Shown here: positions 1 to 8,561 of the stretch, piece by piece
Layout: every line of letters begins with the position of its first letter
Numbering within the stretch: position 1 is the first letter of the stretch
NCBI RefSeq assembly: GCF_000203915.1
Contig: NC_008391.1
Span: forward strand, 496,001-560,000
Source of the DNA: Burkholderia ambifaria AMMD
GTDB lineage: Bacteria > Pseudomonadota > Gammaproteobacteria > Burkholderiales > Burkholderiaceae
Length of the DNA: 64,000 nucleotides
Direction of reading: 5' to 3'
Notes under the pieces: generated by a model
Databases searched by the model: none
What the model was told of the DNA's origin: nothing
What the model saw: only the letters and a program-made list of their open reading frames with translations
Made by a program: the position numbers and the translations under genes

Positions 1-1085
1 TTGCTCGACTTCTGCAGCGCCTCCGACACGGTCAGCGAGCCGTGGTTCGACGTGTCGTGGATCACGGCCGGGCCGATCTTGTAGGTGCCCGGCGACGTGT
101 TGATGATCGTGTTCGGCGTGACCTTGCGCTCGTCGATCGACAGCGCGACGACGAGCGGCTTGATCGTCGAGCCGGGCTCGAACGTGTCGATCACCGCGCG
201 GTTGCGCAACTGCTGGCCGGTCAGCCGGAAGCGATCGTTCGGATCGAAGGTCGGGTAGTTCGAGAGCGCGAGGATTTCGCCGTTCTGCGCGTCGAGCACG
301 ACGACGCTGCCGGCCACCGCATTGTTCTCGAGCACCGCGGCCTTGAGCTGGCTGAACGCGAGCTGCTGGATGCGCCGGTCGATCGTCAGTTCGATCGTCG
401 CGCCGTGCTGCGCGGGCACGAGCGGGCGCGTGTCGGACACGATGCGCCCGAGCCGGTCGCGGATCACCTCGCGCTGTCCGGACGTCCCCGACAGCCGCGC
501 ATTCGCCGCGAGTTCGACGCCTTCCTGGCCCTTGTCCTCGACGTTGGTGAAGCCGACCACGTGCGCGGCCGACTCGCCTTCCGGATAGAAGCGCTTCGAA
601 TCGGCGATCTGCGTGATGCCGTCGATCGCGAGCTTGTCGAGCCGGCCCGCGGTATCGGCGTCGACCTGCCGCTTCAGCAGCACGAACGTACGGTCGTTGC
701 GCAGGCGGCGTTTTATTTCCGCGAGCGGCATGTCGAGCAGCTTCGCGAGCTGCGGATAGTCGATTTCGGCGACCTGTTTCGGGTTCGCCCAGATTTCATA
801 GGTCGACAGGCTGACCGCGAGCATCGCGCCGTTGCGATCGACGATGCGGCCGCGCATCGCGTCGAGCTCGATCGTGCGCTGGTAGCGCTTCTGGCCTTGC
901 CCGACATAGAAATCCTGGTTCGCGACCTGCACCCAGAACGCGCGTCCGATCAGCGCGGCGAATCCGAGGGACACCATGATCACGACCAGTTTCGAGCGCC
1001 ACATCGGCAGGCGCGACGCGAGCATCGGATGCTTGGTCGCGGCGGCGTACGGATCGGCGGGGTGGGTCTTCTTTTTCACGCTCAT
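1..1085 (-). CDS. FtsI-type class B penicillin-binding protein (N-terminal 361 residues; C-terminus outside the window)
   Basis: Class B transpeptidases cross-link septal or side-wall peptidoglycan in the periplasm. The visible part has a cytoplasmic basic N-terminus, one membrane segment around residues 30-50, the PBP dimerisation domain (MRGRIVDRNG near residue 80), and the start of the transpeptidase domain with the SxxK motif in EPGSTIKP. The catalytic serine falls at residue 306, almost the same position as in E. coli FtsI (Ser307). The start ATG follows a stretch with no other gene. The neighbours are not mraW, ftsL or murE, so this looks like a second FtsI paralogue rather than the dcw copy. 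The SxN and KTG motifs lie beyond the window edge and could not be checked. Confidence 0.88.
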   Translation of the reverse strand, partial: MSVKKKTHPADPYAAATKHPMLASRLPMWRSKLVVIMVSLGFAALIGRAFWVQVANQDFYVGQGQKRYQRTIELDAMRGRIVDRNGAMLAVSLSTYEIWANPKQVAEIDYPQLAKLLDMPLAEIKRRLRNDRTFVLLKRQVDADTAGRLDKLAIDGITQIADSKRFYPEGESAAHVVGFTNVEDKGQEGVELAANARLSGTSGQREVIRDRLGRIVSDTRPLVPAQHGATIELTIDRRIQQLAFSQLKAAVLENNAVAGSVVVLDAQNGEILALSNYPTFDPNDRFRLTGQQLRNRAVIDTFEPGSTIKPLVVALSIDERKVTPNTIINTSPGTYKIGPAVIHDTSNHGSLTVSEALQKSS

Positions 1086-1426
1086 GCAAGGGCCAGGTCG
1101 GGCCGCCGGACGGCGGCAAGTCAGTCTGAATAATGCGATTGTAATAAAGGAGTAAACATTGTGTGGGGAAAGTATGTTTCGGCCCCGTAAAAGAGGGCGC
1201 GGCGGGAGCGGGGGAGGGAGAAAAGCGGAGGAAGGCTGGGAGGGGGCGGCGCGGCGCCCCGGGGAAAATCCGCAGCACTCGTTTCGATTATCCGACCCCG
1301 ATTAATTTCGAGACGACAAAATAAAAATCGCCTCGAAGCGAGGCGATTTTATTTATGAATATCGAAATGAATATCGCGGAAACCGGAATAAACCCGAAAA
1401 CCGCTGAGGAATGCCGTCGGAAATAC
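1086..1426. other. Intergenic region upstream of the FtsI-like gene
   Basis: No convincing gene here. The left part must hold the promoter of the minus-strand penicillin-binding protein gene; an AT-rich patch at about 1125-1160 is the likeliest place. The right part holds the terminator at 1324-1350. The stretch around 1196-1265 is G-rich and low in complexity. Confidence 0.6.
1324..1350 (-). terminator. Rho-independent terminator
   Basis: An 11-bp perfect inverted repeat (AAAATCGCCTC and its complement) encloses a 5-base loop. On the minus strand it is followed by TTTTTAT. It sits 77 bases beyond the stop codon of the small minus-strand gene at 1427-1774 and is well placed to end that transcript. 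The A/T-flanked stem could also work on the plus strand. Confidence 0.85.
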
Positions 1427-1774
1427 CTAGCGCGCGACGGAAGTAAATTCGTGGTTTTCCGAGTCCACCTTGGAGCGGTCGACCGCCTGCAGGCGCCACG
1501 CGCCCGCGGGGTGGTCGCCGGCGAGCACCGCCGGCCCCTGCTCGCGCTGCGTCGCACTGGAAGACAGGCCCTTCAACTGGCACACGGCCTTCCCGCCGTC
1601 CGCCGGGCAGAGGGCCATGGCACCCTCCACGTCCCGAACCTTGCCCCAGGTCGGAAGATCGATGCCCTGGTGTGCCTCGCGCGACCACAGCCCCTCGTCG
1701 GTATCGACCCACAGCACTGCGAACGCGTGTCGGGTTGCCGATTCGCTGCCATTAATGCGAATAGTGAGGCGCAT
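1427..1774 (-). CDS. Small protein of unknown function (115 aa)
   Basis: No family recognised. The ATG at 1774 is chosen because AGGAGA stands 7 bases upstream; an in-frame ATG at 1801 has no ribosome binding site. The protein has no signal peptide or membrane segment. It starts MRLTIRINGS, is rich in Trp and Asp in the middle, and has two cysteines (in ALCPADGG and AVCQLKG) that could pair or bind a ligand. It stands alone with its own terminator downstream and a palindrome upstream at 1823-1838, which suggests a separately regulated single-gene unit. Confidence 0.7.
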   Translation of the reverse strand: MRLTIRINGSESATRHAFAVLWVDTDEGLWSREAHQGIDLPTWGKVRDVEGAMALCPADGGKAVCQLKGLSSSATQREQGPAVLAGDHPAGAWRLQAVDRSKVDSENHEFTSVAR

Positions 1775-2411
1775 TGGATCGTCTCCTGAAGAAAAAGACA
1801 CATTTGACCGTTTGGGTTTGACCAGTCTAGATAGACTGTGGTGAAACGCAAGTGATAATCCTCAATAAATCCCGATTAATTTTATTGGCGTTTGCAGATG
1901 GAACGACGTCTGACGATTCGTCGGGATCCGACGTCGCGCGTACAGGGGGCGGCAGCGTGAACCGCGCGCCGTGACCGGCCGACGGCTTACCGCGGACATG
2001 CGATGACTTGGGGGAAGTCCCGGTCGAGGCCGCGCGCCGAAGAGAAGGCCGACGGGCGGCCCCGCCAACCGGTCGCGCCCGCGCCGCGACTGCCGGACCG
2101 ACCGGACGTTTGAACGATCCGGCAGCCATCCGGCACGACACACTCCGACATTCGCGTACAAATCCACACACTTTCACGAAACTTTCGGGACAGACTTGCG
2201 GGCGATCGGGCCCCACACTGCGAGTGTCCCGATCCTGCGCCGTGGACGCCCGTCCGTGGTGAGCTGCCGAGACGCGATCGACCCGATCGCGGGCCGCAGC
2301 GTGATCGGGACCGCCGGGGCGAGCGTCGGCCCCGGCCCGGCCGAGCGCCGCAGGCGACCTCGCCATCCGGGGCAGCCGCGCTGTCCGGCCGACTCTTCGA
2401 AGGAGACTATC
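1775..2411. other. Long divergent intergenic region
   Basis: 637 bases separate the small minus-strand gene from the plus-strand SDR gene. No open frame has a plausible start, ribosome site or recognisable protein. AT-rich sequence at 1800-1910 carries the palindrome at 1823-1838 and probable promoter elements. The rest (1920-2400) is GC-rich with no visible structure. Confidence 0.55.
1823..1838. promoter_or_regulatory. Operator-like palindrome upstream of the small gene at 1427-1774
   Basis: CAGTCTA-GA-TAGACTG is a perfect 7-bp inverted repeat with a 2-base centre, about 50 bases upstream of the ATG at 1774. On the minus strand TTGCGT lies upstream and TATCTA/TAGACT inside the repeat, so it could overlap a -10 element. 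No regulator gene is adjacent, so the binding protein is unknown. Confidence 0.4.
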
Positions 2412-3623
2412 GTGCTGATCTGGAAAACCGCGTTGTCGCTCAACTGGCGCACGAGCCTCGTGTCGCCGGCCAGCGCACCGGTCGCGGCGGCCAACGTCGG
2501 ACACCTGGTGCTCACCGGCGCCACCGGCTTCATCGGCAGCACCGTGCTGACGGCGCTCGTCAACGCAGGATTGCTCGAACGGATCGTGTGCGTCGTGCGC
2601 GCCGAGAATCGCGGCCATGCGGTCGCGCGTCTGCGCGAAGCGGCGCTGCGCGCGGGGCTCGCGCCGTACTGGGCGTCGCGTCTGGGCGACGCGAACGTGG
2701 TCGTCGGTGCGCTCGGCGACGTCTGGCAGGGCGCCGACGCACCGCGTCTTGCCGGCGCGACGCACGTGATCCACTGCGCGGGCCATGCGTCGCCGGCCGA
2801 CGGCGCGCACCTGCAGGCGGACATCGCCGACTCGCTGGGCTTCGCCGCTCGCTTCGCACACACGCCGCGGCTGCAGCGCTTCGTGTATGTCGGCACCGCG
2901 TATGCGCATGCGGGCCGCGGCGGGATCGTGCATGAGGACGCGACGGGCCTGGCGGCGAGTGGCGCGGTGCAGGGCGGCGACGGGCTGCCCGGCGCGGTGC
3001 TTGCGGCGGACTACCTGCACGCGAAGGCGCAAACGGAACAGCGCCTGCGCGAACTCGGGCTGCCGCTGGTCGTCGTGCGTCCGTCGCACGTCGTCGGTCA
3101 CACGGTGCTCGGCACGCGTCCCGCGCCGAATTCGTTCTGGATGTTCCGCGTCGCGCATGCGGCGCGCCGCTTCACCGCGCGGCCGATGACGCGCATCGAC
3201 ATCGTGTCGGTCGACGACGTCGCGCGTGCGACGATGCTGCTGGCCGTGAAACCGACGCTGATGCACGACGTGTACCACGTGTCGGCCGGCGACGACGCGC
3301 CGCAGGTCGCGCAGATCGTGCGCGCGATGGACGAAGCGGCGGGCATGACGGGCGCGCCGCGCTACGCCGCTTGCGCGCCGGCCGAACTGCCGCTCGTGGT
3401 GCGTGACGTGCTCGGGCGGTCCGATCCGGCGCTCGAGCGCGTGATCGGCCGGGCGTTGCAGCGTTGCGCGGAATTCGCGACGGTCGATCGCGTATTCGAC
3501 AACCGCCGCGTGCGCGACGAAATCGATTTCGAGCCGCTGCCGTTCATCGATTACGTCGAGGAATGCATGCGCACGTCGCGCGGCGTCGCGGTGACCGAGC
3601 TGATGCGCGGCGCGTTGCACTGA
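2412..3623 (+). CDS. NAD(P)-dependent extended SDR, thioester-reductase/epimerase-like
   Basis: A Rossmann-fold oxidoreductase, 403 aa, of the NAD-dependent epimerase / male-sterility (NAD_binding_4) type. GATGFIG at residues 36-42 is the dinucleotide-binding motif and Tyr201/Lys205 form the YxxxK catalytic pair. There is no carrier-protein or adenylation domain, so it is free-standing rather than part of a carboxylic acid reductase. The GTG at 2412 is chosen because AGGAGA stands 5 bases upstream; the in-frame sequence further upstream has no SDR character. It converges on hpaR. The substrate cannot be told from the sequence. Confidence 0.8.
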   Translation: MLIWKTALSLNWRTSLVSPASAPVAAANVGHLVLTGATGFIGSTVLTALVNAGLLERIVCVVRAENRGHAVARLREAALRAGLAPYWASRLGDANVVVGALGDVWQGADAPRLAGATHVIHCAGHASPADGAHLQADIADSLGFAARFAHTPRLQRFVYVGTAYAHAGRGGIVHEDATGLAASGAVQGGDGLPGAVLAADYLHAKAQTEQRLRELGLPLVVVRPSHVVGHTVLGTRPAPNSFWMFRVAHAARRFTARPMTRIDIVSVDDVARATMLLAVKPTLMHDVYHVSAGDDAPQVAQIVRAMDEAAGMTGAPRYAACAPAELPLVVRDVLGRSDPALERVIGRALQRCAEFATVDRVFDNRRVRDEIDFEPLPFIDYVEECMRTSRGVAVTELMRGALH

Positions 3624-3693
3624 CCGCCCGCGCGACGCCGGGCCTGCCGGTTCAGGTTCGCCGCCGCTCGCGGCGGCCCGGTGACGGCAGGCG

Positions 3694-4134
3694 CTACGAC
3701 GCGTTGCCGAGCTCGATCAGCCGATCGAGCGCACGGTAGACGTCGTCGAGGCCGTCCTGGCCGAAACGCGCTTCGAGCTGACGGTACTGCTCGTCGATGC
3801 GCGGACCGATTTCGGTCACCAGTTTCCTGCTTTGCGGCGTCAGGCTCACCAGCAGCCGGCGCTGATCCTCCTGCGCGCGCGTGCGCGTAATCAGGCCGTC
3901 GCGTTCCATCCGTTCCAGCACGCCCGTCAGACTCGGGCTCAGGATGCAGCAGCGGCGCGCGATCTGTCCCGCTTCGAGCGCATGCGCCGGCTCGCCGTCG
4001 AGCACGCGGATGATCCGCCATTGCTGTTCGGTCAGCGCGAATTCCTTGAGAATGGGGCGGAACAGGCCCATCAGCGTTTCGCGGGCCTCGAGCAGCAGCA
4101 TGGCCAGGTTGCGATGGTCGAGCGTACGGTTCAT
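3694..4134 (-). CDS. hpaR: HpaR, MarR-family repressor of homoprotocatechuate catabolism
   Basis: A MarR-family winged-helix repressor, 146 aa. The core includes LTEQQWRIIRVL, then the recognition region (ARRCCILSPSLTGVLERMERDGLITR) and the wing with DQRRLLVSLT. The wording is typical of HpaR, which represses the hpa operon and is relieved by hydroxyphenylacetates. It is divergent from hpaG1, and the 152-bp gap holds a clear inverted repeat at 4231-4248. The start is taken at MNRTLDHRN, where family similarity begins; an upstream in-frame ATG at 4164 is possible. Confidence 0.9.
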   Translation of the reverse strand: MNRTLDHRNLAMLLLEARETLMGLFRPILKEFALTEQQWRIIRVLDGEPAHALEAGQIARRCCILSPSLTGVLERMERDGLITRTRAQEDQRRLLVSLTPQSRKLVTEIGPRIDEQYRQLEARFGQDGLDDVYRALDRLIELGNAS

Positions 4135-4230
4135 CGGGGTGGGGAATGGACGGGGACGCATCAATCTTAACAGCCGATGGTGACGAATTTCGTGAATCAG
4201 GGTAATCGAGGTTGTCAGCGCACGATTGTT

Positions 4231-4248
4231 TACTTAAGATGTTAAGTA
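4231..4248. promoter_or_regulatory. Probable HpaR operator
   Basis: TACTTAA-GATG-TTAAGTA is a perfect 7-bp inverted repeat with a 4-base spacer in the divergent hpaR/hpaG1 region, about 40 bases upstream of hpaG1. AT-rich palindromes of this size are typical of MarR-family sites, and the only MarR gene here is hpaR. Binding is inferred, not shown. Confidence 0.6.
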
Positions 4249-4286
4249 TTGATGATGCGCCGCGACGCGCGGCAGGGGAATGACGC

Positions 4287-4976
4287 ATGGAGCTGTCTTG
4301 CAGGACCGCCGCGGCGCCGCCGCTGCCGGTCGCCATCGGTACCGTCTACGGCGCGCTGCTCAACGAGCGCGCGGCATTCGACGCGCTCGGCGACGCCGTG
4401 CACGCGCCGCCCTACCGCCGCCCGCCCCAGGCGCCGATCCTATATATCAAGCCGGCCAACACGCACGCAGCGGACGGCGCGGCCGTCGTGGTGCCGGCCG
4501 GCGTCGATGCGCTGGAGATCGGCGCGTCGGTGGCCGTCGTGTTCTCGCGGCGCGCGACGCGCGTGCCGGCCGCGCAGGCGCTCGACTACGTGCACGGTTT
4601 CACGCTTGCGAGCGACGTGTCGGTGCCGCATCCCGATTACTACCGTCCCGCCGTGCGCTTCAAGTGCCGCGACGGCTTTTGCCCGCTGGGTCCCGTGATC
4701 GTGCCGGCGGCGGCGCTTGCCGACGTCGACGCGATTGGCCTGACCGTGCGGATCGACGGCGCCACCGCGGTGTCCGCTTCGACGGCCACGCTGATTCGCC
4801 CGGTGCGCGAACTGATCGCCGACGTGACGGCCTTCATGTCGTTCGACGCGGGCGACGTGCTGCTGCTCGGGGTCACGGGCGGCGCACCGCGCGCCCGCGC
4901 GGGTAGCACGATCGAGATTACGGCCGCCGGCATCGGCACGTTGCGGCATACGCTGATTGCGGAGGACGCACGATGA
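4287..4976 (+). CDS. hpaG1: HpaG1, N-terminal-type subunit of the homoprotocatechuate isomerase/decarboxylase
   Basis: A fumarylacetoacetate-hydrolase fold protein, 229 aa. In E. coli HpaG the two homologous halves are fused; here they are separate genes. This one matches the N-terminal half: ILYIKPANTH, the central DYVHGFTLASDVS and RFKCRDGFCPLGP. Together with HpaG2 it should decarboxylate 5-oxopent-3-ene-1,2,5-tricarboxylate and isomerise the product to 2-oxohept-3-enedioate in the cytoplasm. It is first in the hpa operon, and its stop overlaps the hpaG2 start (ATGA), which suggests translational coupling. Confidence 0.88.
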   Translation: MELSCRTAAAPPLPVAIGTVYGALLNERAAFDALGDAVHAPPYRRPPQAPILYIKPANTHAADGAAVVVPAGVDALEIGASVAVVFSRRATRVPAAQALDYVHGFTLASDVSVPHPDYYRPAVRFKCRDGFCPLGPVIVPAAALADVDAIGLTVRIDGATAVSASTATLIRPVRELIADVTAFMSFDAGDVLLLGVTGGAPRARAGSTIEITAAGIGTLRHTLIAEDAR

Positions 4977-5737
4977 AGACGGCACGCGTGATCTACAACG
5001 GCGCACTGCATGCGGCCGAGCCGGCCGGCGGCGGCGCGATCCGCCTCGACACGGGGCGCGTGCTGGCCGAGCACGACGTGACGTGGCTGCCGCCCGTTGC
5101 GCCGCGCACGACGTTCGCGCTCGGTCTGAACTACGCGGACCACGCGAAGGAACTCGCGTTCAACGCGCCGAGCGAGCCGCTGATCTTCCTGAAAGGGCCG
5201 AACACGTTCATCGGCCACCGGTCGCGCACCGTGCGCCCGACCGATGCGACGCACATGCACTACGAGTGCGAGCTGGCCGTCGTGATTGGCCGTCCGGCGC
5301 GCAACGTGAGCCGTGCGCAGGCGATCGACCACGTCGCCGGCTACACGGTCGCGAACGACTATGCGATCCGCGACTATCTCGAGAATTACTACCGCCCGAA
5401 CCTGCGCGTGAAGAACCGCGACACCTGCACGCCGCTCGGGCCATGGTTCGTCAGCCGCGACGAGATCGGCGATGCGGGCGACCTGATGCTGCGCACGACG
5501 GTCAACGGTCGGGAGACGCAGCGCGGCAGCACGCGCGACATGATTTTCGACGTGCCCGCGTTGATCGAGCACATCAGCGGCTTCATGACGCTCTCGCCGG
5601 GCGACCTGATCCTGACCGGCACGCCGGAAGGGCTCGCGGACACGCAGCCGGGCGACGAGGTCGTGACCGAAATCGAAGGGATCGGCCGGCTCGTGAACAC
5701 GATCGTCGGCGAAGCAGACTACTATCGCGCCGGCTGA
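4973..5737 (+). CDS. hpaG2: HpaG2, C-terminal-type subunit of the homoprotocatechuate isomerase/decarboxylase
   Basis: FAA-hydrolase fold, 254 aa, matching the C-terminal half of E. coli HpaG. It shows FALGLNYADHAKE, LIFLKGPNTFIGH, HYECELAVVIGRPA with the acidic metal ligands, and ILTGTPEGLADTQPGDEV. It acts with HpaG1 in the lower part of the 4-hydroxyphenylacetate pathway. The 4-base overlap with hpaG1 argues for equal production of the two partners. It is followed 22 bases later by hpaE. Confidence 0.92.
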   Translation: MKTARVIYNGALHAAEPAGGGAIRLDTGRVLAEHDVTWLPPVAPRTTFALGLNYADHAKELAFNAPSEPLIFLKGPNTFIGHRSRTVRPTDATHMHYECELAVVIGRPARNVSRAQAIDHVAGYTVANDYAIRDYLENYYRPNLRVKNRDTCTPLGPWFVSRDEIGDAGDLMLRTTVNGRETQRGSTRDMIFDVPALIEHISGFMTLSPGDLILTGTPEGLADTQPGDEVVTEIEGIGRLVNTIVGEADYYRAG

Positions 5738-5759
5738 GCCCGTCGCCCAAGGAGAGCAG

Positions 5760-7223
5760 ATGACCATCAAGCACTGGATCGACGGCCGCGAAGTCGAGAG
5801 CCGCGAGACCTTCACGACATTGAATCCTGCGACCGGCGACGTAATCACCGACGTCGCGTCGGCCGGCGAGGCCGAAGTCGATGCGGCCGTGCGCGCGGCG
5901 AAGGCAGCGTTCCCCAAGTGGGCGAACACGCCCGCGAAGGAGCGCGCGAAGCTGATGCGCAAGCTCGGCGAGCTGATCGAGAGGAACGTGCCGATGCTTG
6001 CCGCGCTCGAGACGCAGGACACCGGCCTGCCGATCGCGCAGACGAGCAAGCAGCTGATTCCGCGCGCGTCCGAGAACTTCAATTTCTTCGCAGAAGTGTG
6101 CGTGCAGATGAATGGCCGTACCTATCCGGTCGACGACCAGATGCTGAACTACACGCTGTACCAGCCGGTCGGTGTGTGCGCGCTGGTGTCGCCGTGGAAC
6201 GTGCCGTTCATGACCGCGACGTGGAAGACGGCGCCGTGTCTCGCGCTCGGCAACACGGCCGTGCTGAAGATGTCGGAGCTGTCGCCGTTGACGGCCGACC
6301 AGCTCGGCCGGCTCGCGCTCGAAGCCGGCATTCCGCCGGGAGTACTGAACGTCGTGCAGGGCTACGGCGCGACCGCCGGCGATGCGCTGGTGCGCCATCC
6401 GGACGTGCGTGCGGTGTCATTCACGGGCGGCACGGTCACGGGCAAGCGGATCATGGAACGCGCGGGCCTGAAGAAGTATTCGATGGAGCTCGGCGGCAAG
6501 TCGCCGGTGCTGATCTTCGACGATGCCGATTTCGACCGCGCGCTCGATGCGTCGCTGTTCACGATCTTCTCGATCAACGGCGAGCGTTGTACCGCCGGCT
6601 CGCGGATCTTCGTACAGCGAACGATCTACGATCGTTTCGTACAGGAATTCGCGCGTCGCGCGAACAACCTGGTGGTCGGCGATCCGTCCGATCCGGGCAC
6701 GCAGCTCGGCGCGATGATCACGCGCCAGCACTGGGAGAAGGTGACCGGCTACATCCGGATCGGCGAGCAGGAGGGCGCACGCGTAGTCGCGGGCGGCGCG
6801 GACAAGCCGGCCGGCCTCGCGAGCCATCTGCGCAACGGCAACTTCGTGCGGCCGACCGTGTTCGCGGACGTCGACAACCGGATGCGCATCGCGCAGGAAG
6901 AGATCTTCGGGCCGGTCGCGTGCGTGATCCCGTTCGACGACGAGGAAGAAGGGCTGCGGCTCGCGAACGATACCGCCTACGGGCTCGCGTCGTACATCTG
7001 GACCCAGGACGTCGGCAAGGTGCATCGTCTCGCGCGCGGCATCGAGGCCGGGATGGTGTTCGTGAACAGCCAGAACGTGCGCGACCTGCGCCAGCCGTTC
7101 GGCGGCGTGAAGGAGTCGGGCACCGGACGCGAGGGCGGCGAGTACAGCTTCGAGGTGTTCGCGGAAATCAAGAACGTGTGCATCTCGATGGGTTCGCATC
7201 ACATTCCCCGCTGGGGCGTGTAA
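5760..7223 (+). CDS. hpaE: HpaE, 5-carboxymethyl-2-hydroxymuconate semialdehyde dehydrogenase
   Basis: An aldehyde dehydrogenase of the usual length (487 aa). It oxidises the ring-cleavage semialdehyde to 5-carboxymethyl-2-hydroxymuconate with NAD+. The general base is Glu243 in MELGGKSP and the nucleophile Cys277 in NGERCTAGSR; the cofactor loop SFTGGTVTGKR is at 220-230. AAGGAGAGC stands just before the ATG. The operon position between hpaG2 and hpaD fixes the assignment. Confidence 0.94.
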   Translation: MTIKHWIDGREVESRETFTTLNPATGDVITDVASAGEAEVDAAVRAAKAAFPKWANTPAKERAKLMRKLGELIERNVPMLAALETQDTGLPIAQTSKQLIPRASENFNFFAEVCVQMNGRTYPVDDQMLNYTLYQPVGVCALVSPWNVPFMTATWKTAPCLALGNTAVLKMSELSPLTADQLGRLALEAGIPPGVLNVVQGYGATAGDALVRHPDVRAVSFTGGTVTGKRIMERAGLKKYSMELGGKSPVLIFDDADFDRALDASLFTIFSINGERCTAGSRIFVQRTIYDRFVQEFARRANNLVVGDPSDPGTQLGAMITRQHWEKVTGYIRIGEQEGARVVAGGADKPAGLASHLRNGNFVRPTVFADVDNRMRIAQEEIFGPVACVIPFDDEEEGLRLANDTAYGLASYIWTQDVGKVHRLARGIEAGMVFVNSQNVRDLRQPFGGVKESGTGREGGEYSFEVFAEIKNVCISMGSHHIPRWGV

Positions 7224-7271
7224 CGGCGCGGGTCGTTGCGCCGCTAGAACGAACGATACGGAGACTCAACG

Positions 7272-8120
7272 ATGGGCAAACTGTCCCTCGCCGCGAAGGT
7301 CACGCACGTGCCGTCGATGTACCTGTCGGAACTGCCCGGCAAACATCACGGCTGCCGCGATGCGGCGATCCGCGGTCATCGGCTGATCGGCGAGCGCTGC
7401 CGCGCGCTCGGCGTCGACACGATCGTCGTGTCGGACGTGCACTGGCTCGTCAACGCCGGTTACCACGTGAACTGCAATGCAAGGTTCGCCGGCACCTATA
7501 CCAGCAACGAGCTGCCGCATTTCATCCGCGACATGCAGTACGCGTATCCGGGTAACCCGGCGCTCGGCCGGGTGATCGCCGAGACGGCCAGCGCACGCGG
7601 GATCGCGACGCGCGCGCACGAGATCGACAGCCTCGAACTCGAATACGGCACGCTCGTGCCGATGCGCTACATGAACGGCGACCAGCACTTCAAGGTCGTG
7701 TCGATCGCCGGCTGGTGCATGTGGCATCAGCTCGACGAGAGCCGCCGCTTCGGCGAGGCGCTGCTCGAAGCGATCGAGAAGAGCGATTCGAACGTCGCGT
7801 TCCTCGCGAGCGGCTCGCTGTCGCATCGCTTCAACGACAACGACAGCCCCGAGGAATCGATCCACCAGATCAGCCGCGAATTCTTCCGGCAGGTCGACCT
7901 GCGGGTGGTCGAGCTGTGGAAGCAGGGCGACTTCAAGACCTTCTGCGCGATGCTGCCCGAGTACAACGTGCATTGCCACGGCGAAGGCGGCATGCACGAC
8001 ACGGCGATGCTGCTCGGCCTGCTCGGCTGGGATCGCTACGACAAGCCCGTCGAGATCGTCACCGACTATTTCGCGAGCTCGGGCACCGGGCAGATCAACG
8101 CGATCTTCCCGCTCGCCTGA
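7272..8120 (+). CDS. hpaD: HpaD, 3,4-dihydroxyphenylacetate 2,3-dioxygenase
   Basis: A class III (LigB-type) extradiol dioxygenase, 282 aa. It opens the homoprotocatechuate ring next to the hydroxyls using Fe(II) or Mn(II). Family sequence includes THVPSMYLSELPGKHHG at the N-terminus, IVVSDVHW, and the C-terminal NVHCHGEGGMHDTAMLLGLLGW with conserved histidines. The usual bacterial family length and the position between hpaE and hpaF support the call. Confidence 0.94.
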   Translation: MGKLSLAAKVTHVPSMYLSELPGKHHGCRDAAIRGHRLIGERCRALGVDTIVVSDVHWLVNAGYHVNCNARFAGTYTSNELPHFIRDMQYAYPGNPALGRVIAETASARGIATRAHEIDSLELEYGTLVPMRYMNGDQHFKVVSIAGWCMWHQLDESRRFGEALLEAIEKSDSNVAFLASGSLSHRFNDNDSPEESIHQISREFFRQVDLRVVELWKQGDFKTFCAMLPEYNVHCHGEGGMHDTAMLLGLLGWDRYDKPVEIVTDYFASSGTGQINAIFPLA

Positions 8121-8149
8121 GCGCCGCATCACCTGACCGGAGCGTTGCC

Positions 8150-8542
8150 ATGCCACACATCGTCGTCGAATACACCGCGAACATCCGCGACGACGCGCGC
8201 ATCCCCACGCTGCTGCGCACGATCAACGCAACGCTGATCGCGCAGGGCGGCGTGTTCCCGACGGGCGGCATCCGCTCGCGCGCGATCGAGTTGCAGGATT
8301 ACTGCGTCGCCGACGGCACCGCGGACGACGCGTTCGTCCACGTGACGCTGAAGATCGGCTCGGGCCGCAGCGACGAGACCAAGAAGGCCGCGTGCGACGC
8401 GCTGTTCGACGCGATCAAGGTGCATTTCGCGGAGCTGTACGCGAAGCGCTATCTGGCGCTGTCGATGGAGCTGACCGAGTTCAGCGAAAGCGGCTCGTAC
8501 AAGCACAACAACATTCACGCCCGCTACAAGCGGGCCGACTGA
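8150..8542 (+). CDS. hpaF: HpaF, 5-carboxymethyl-2-hydroxymuconate delta-isomerase
   Basis: A small tautomerase-superfamily isomerase, 130 aa. The mature protein begins with Pro, the N-terminal catalytic base of this superfamily ([12 protein letters not shown]). [18 protein letters not shown] sequence follows (here [14 protein letters not shown]), and the C-terminus has [19 protein letters not shown]. It converts the dehydrogenase product to 5-oxopent-3-ene-1,2,5-tricarboxylate for HpaG. The ATG at 8150 is required to put proline at position 2. Confidence 0.93.
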   Translation: MPHIVVEYTANIRDDARIPTLLRTINATLIAQGGVFPTGGIRSRAIELQDYCVADGTADDAFVHVTLKIGSGRSDETKKAACDALFDAIKVHFAELYAKRYLALSMELTEFSESGSYKHNNIHARYKRAD

Positions 8543-8561
8543 ACCCATTCCCGATCCGACC

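Noticed and set aside
1827..3620. A 597-codon minus-strand frame covering the SDR gene and its upstream region
   Set aside because: It is the antisense shadow of the SDR gene; the SDR motifs are clear on the plus strand.
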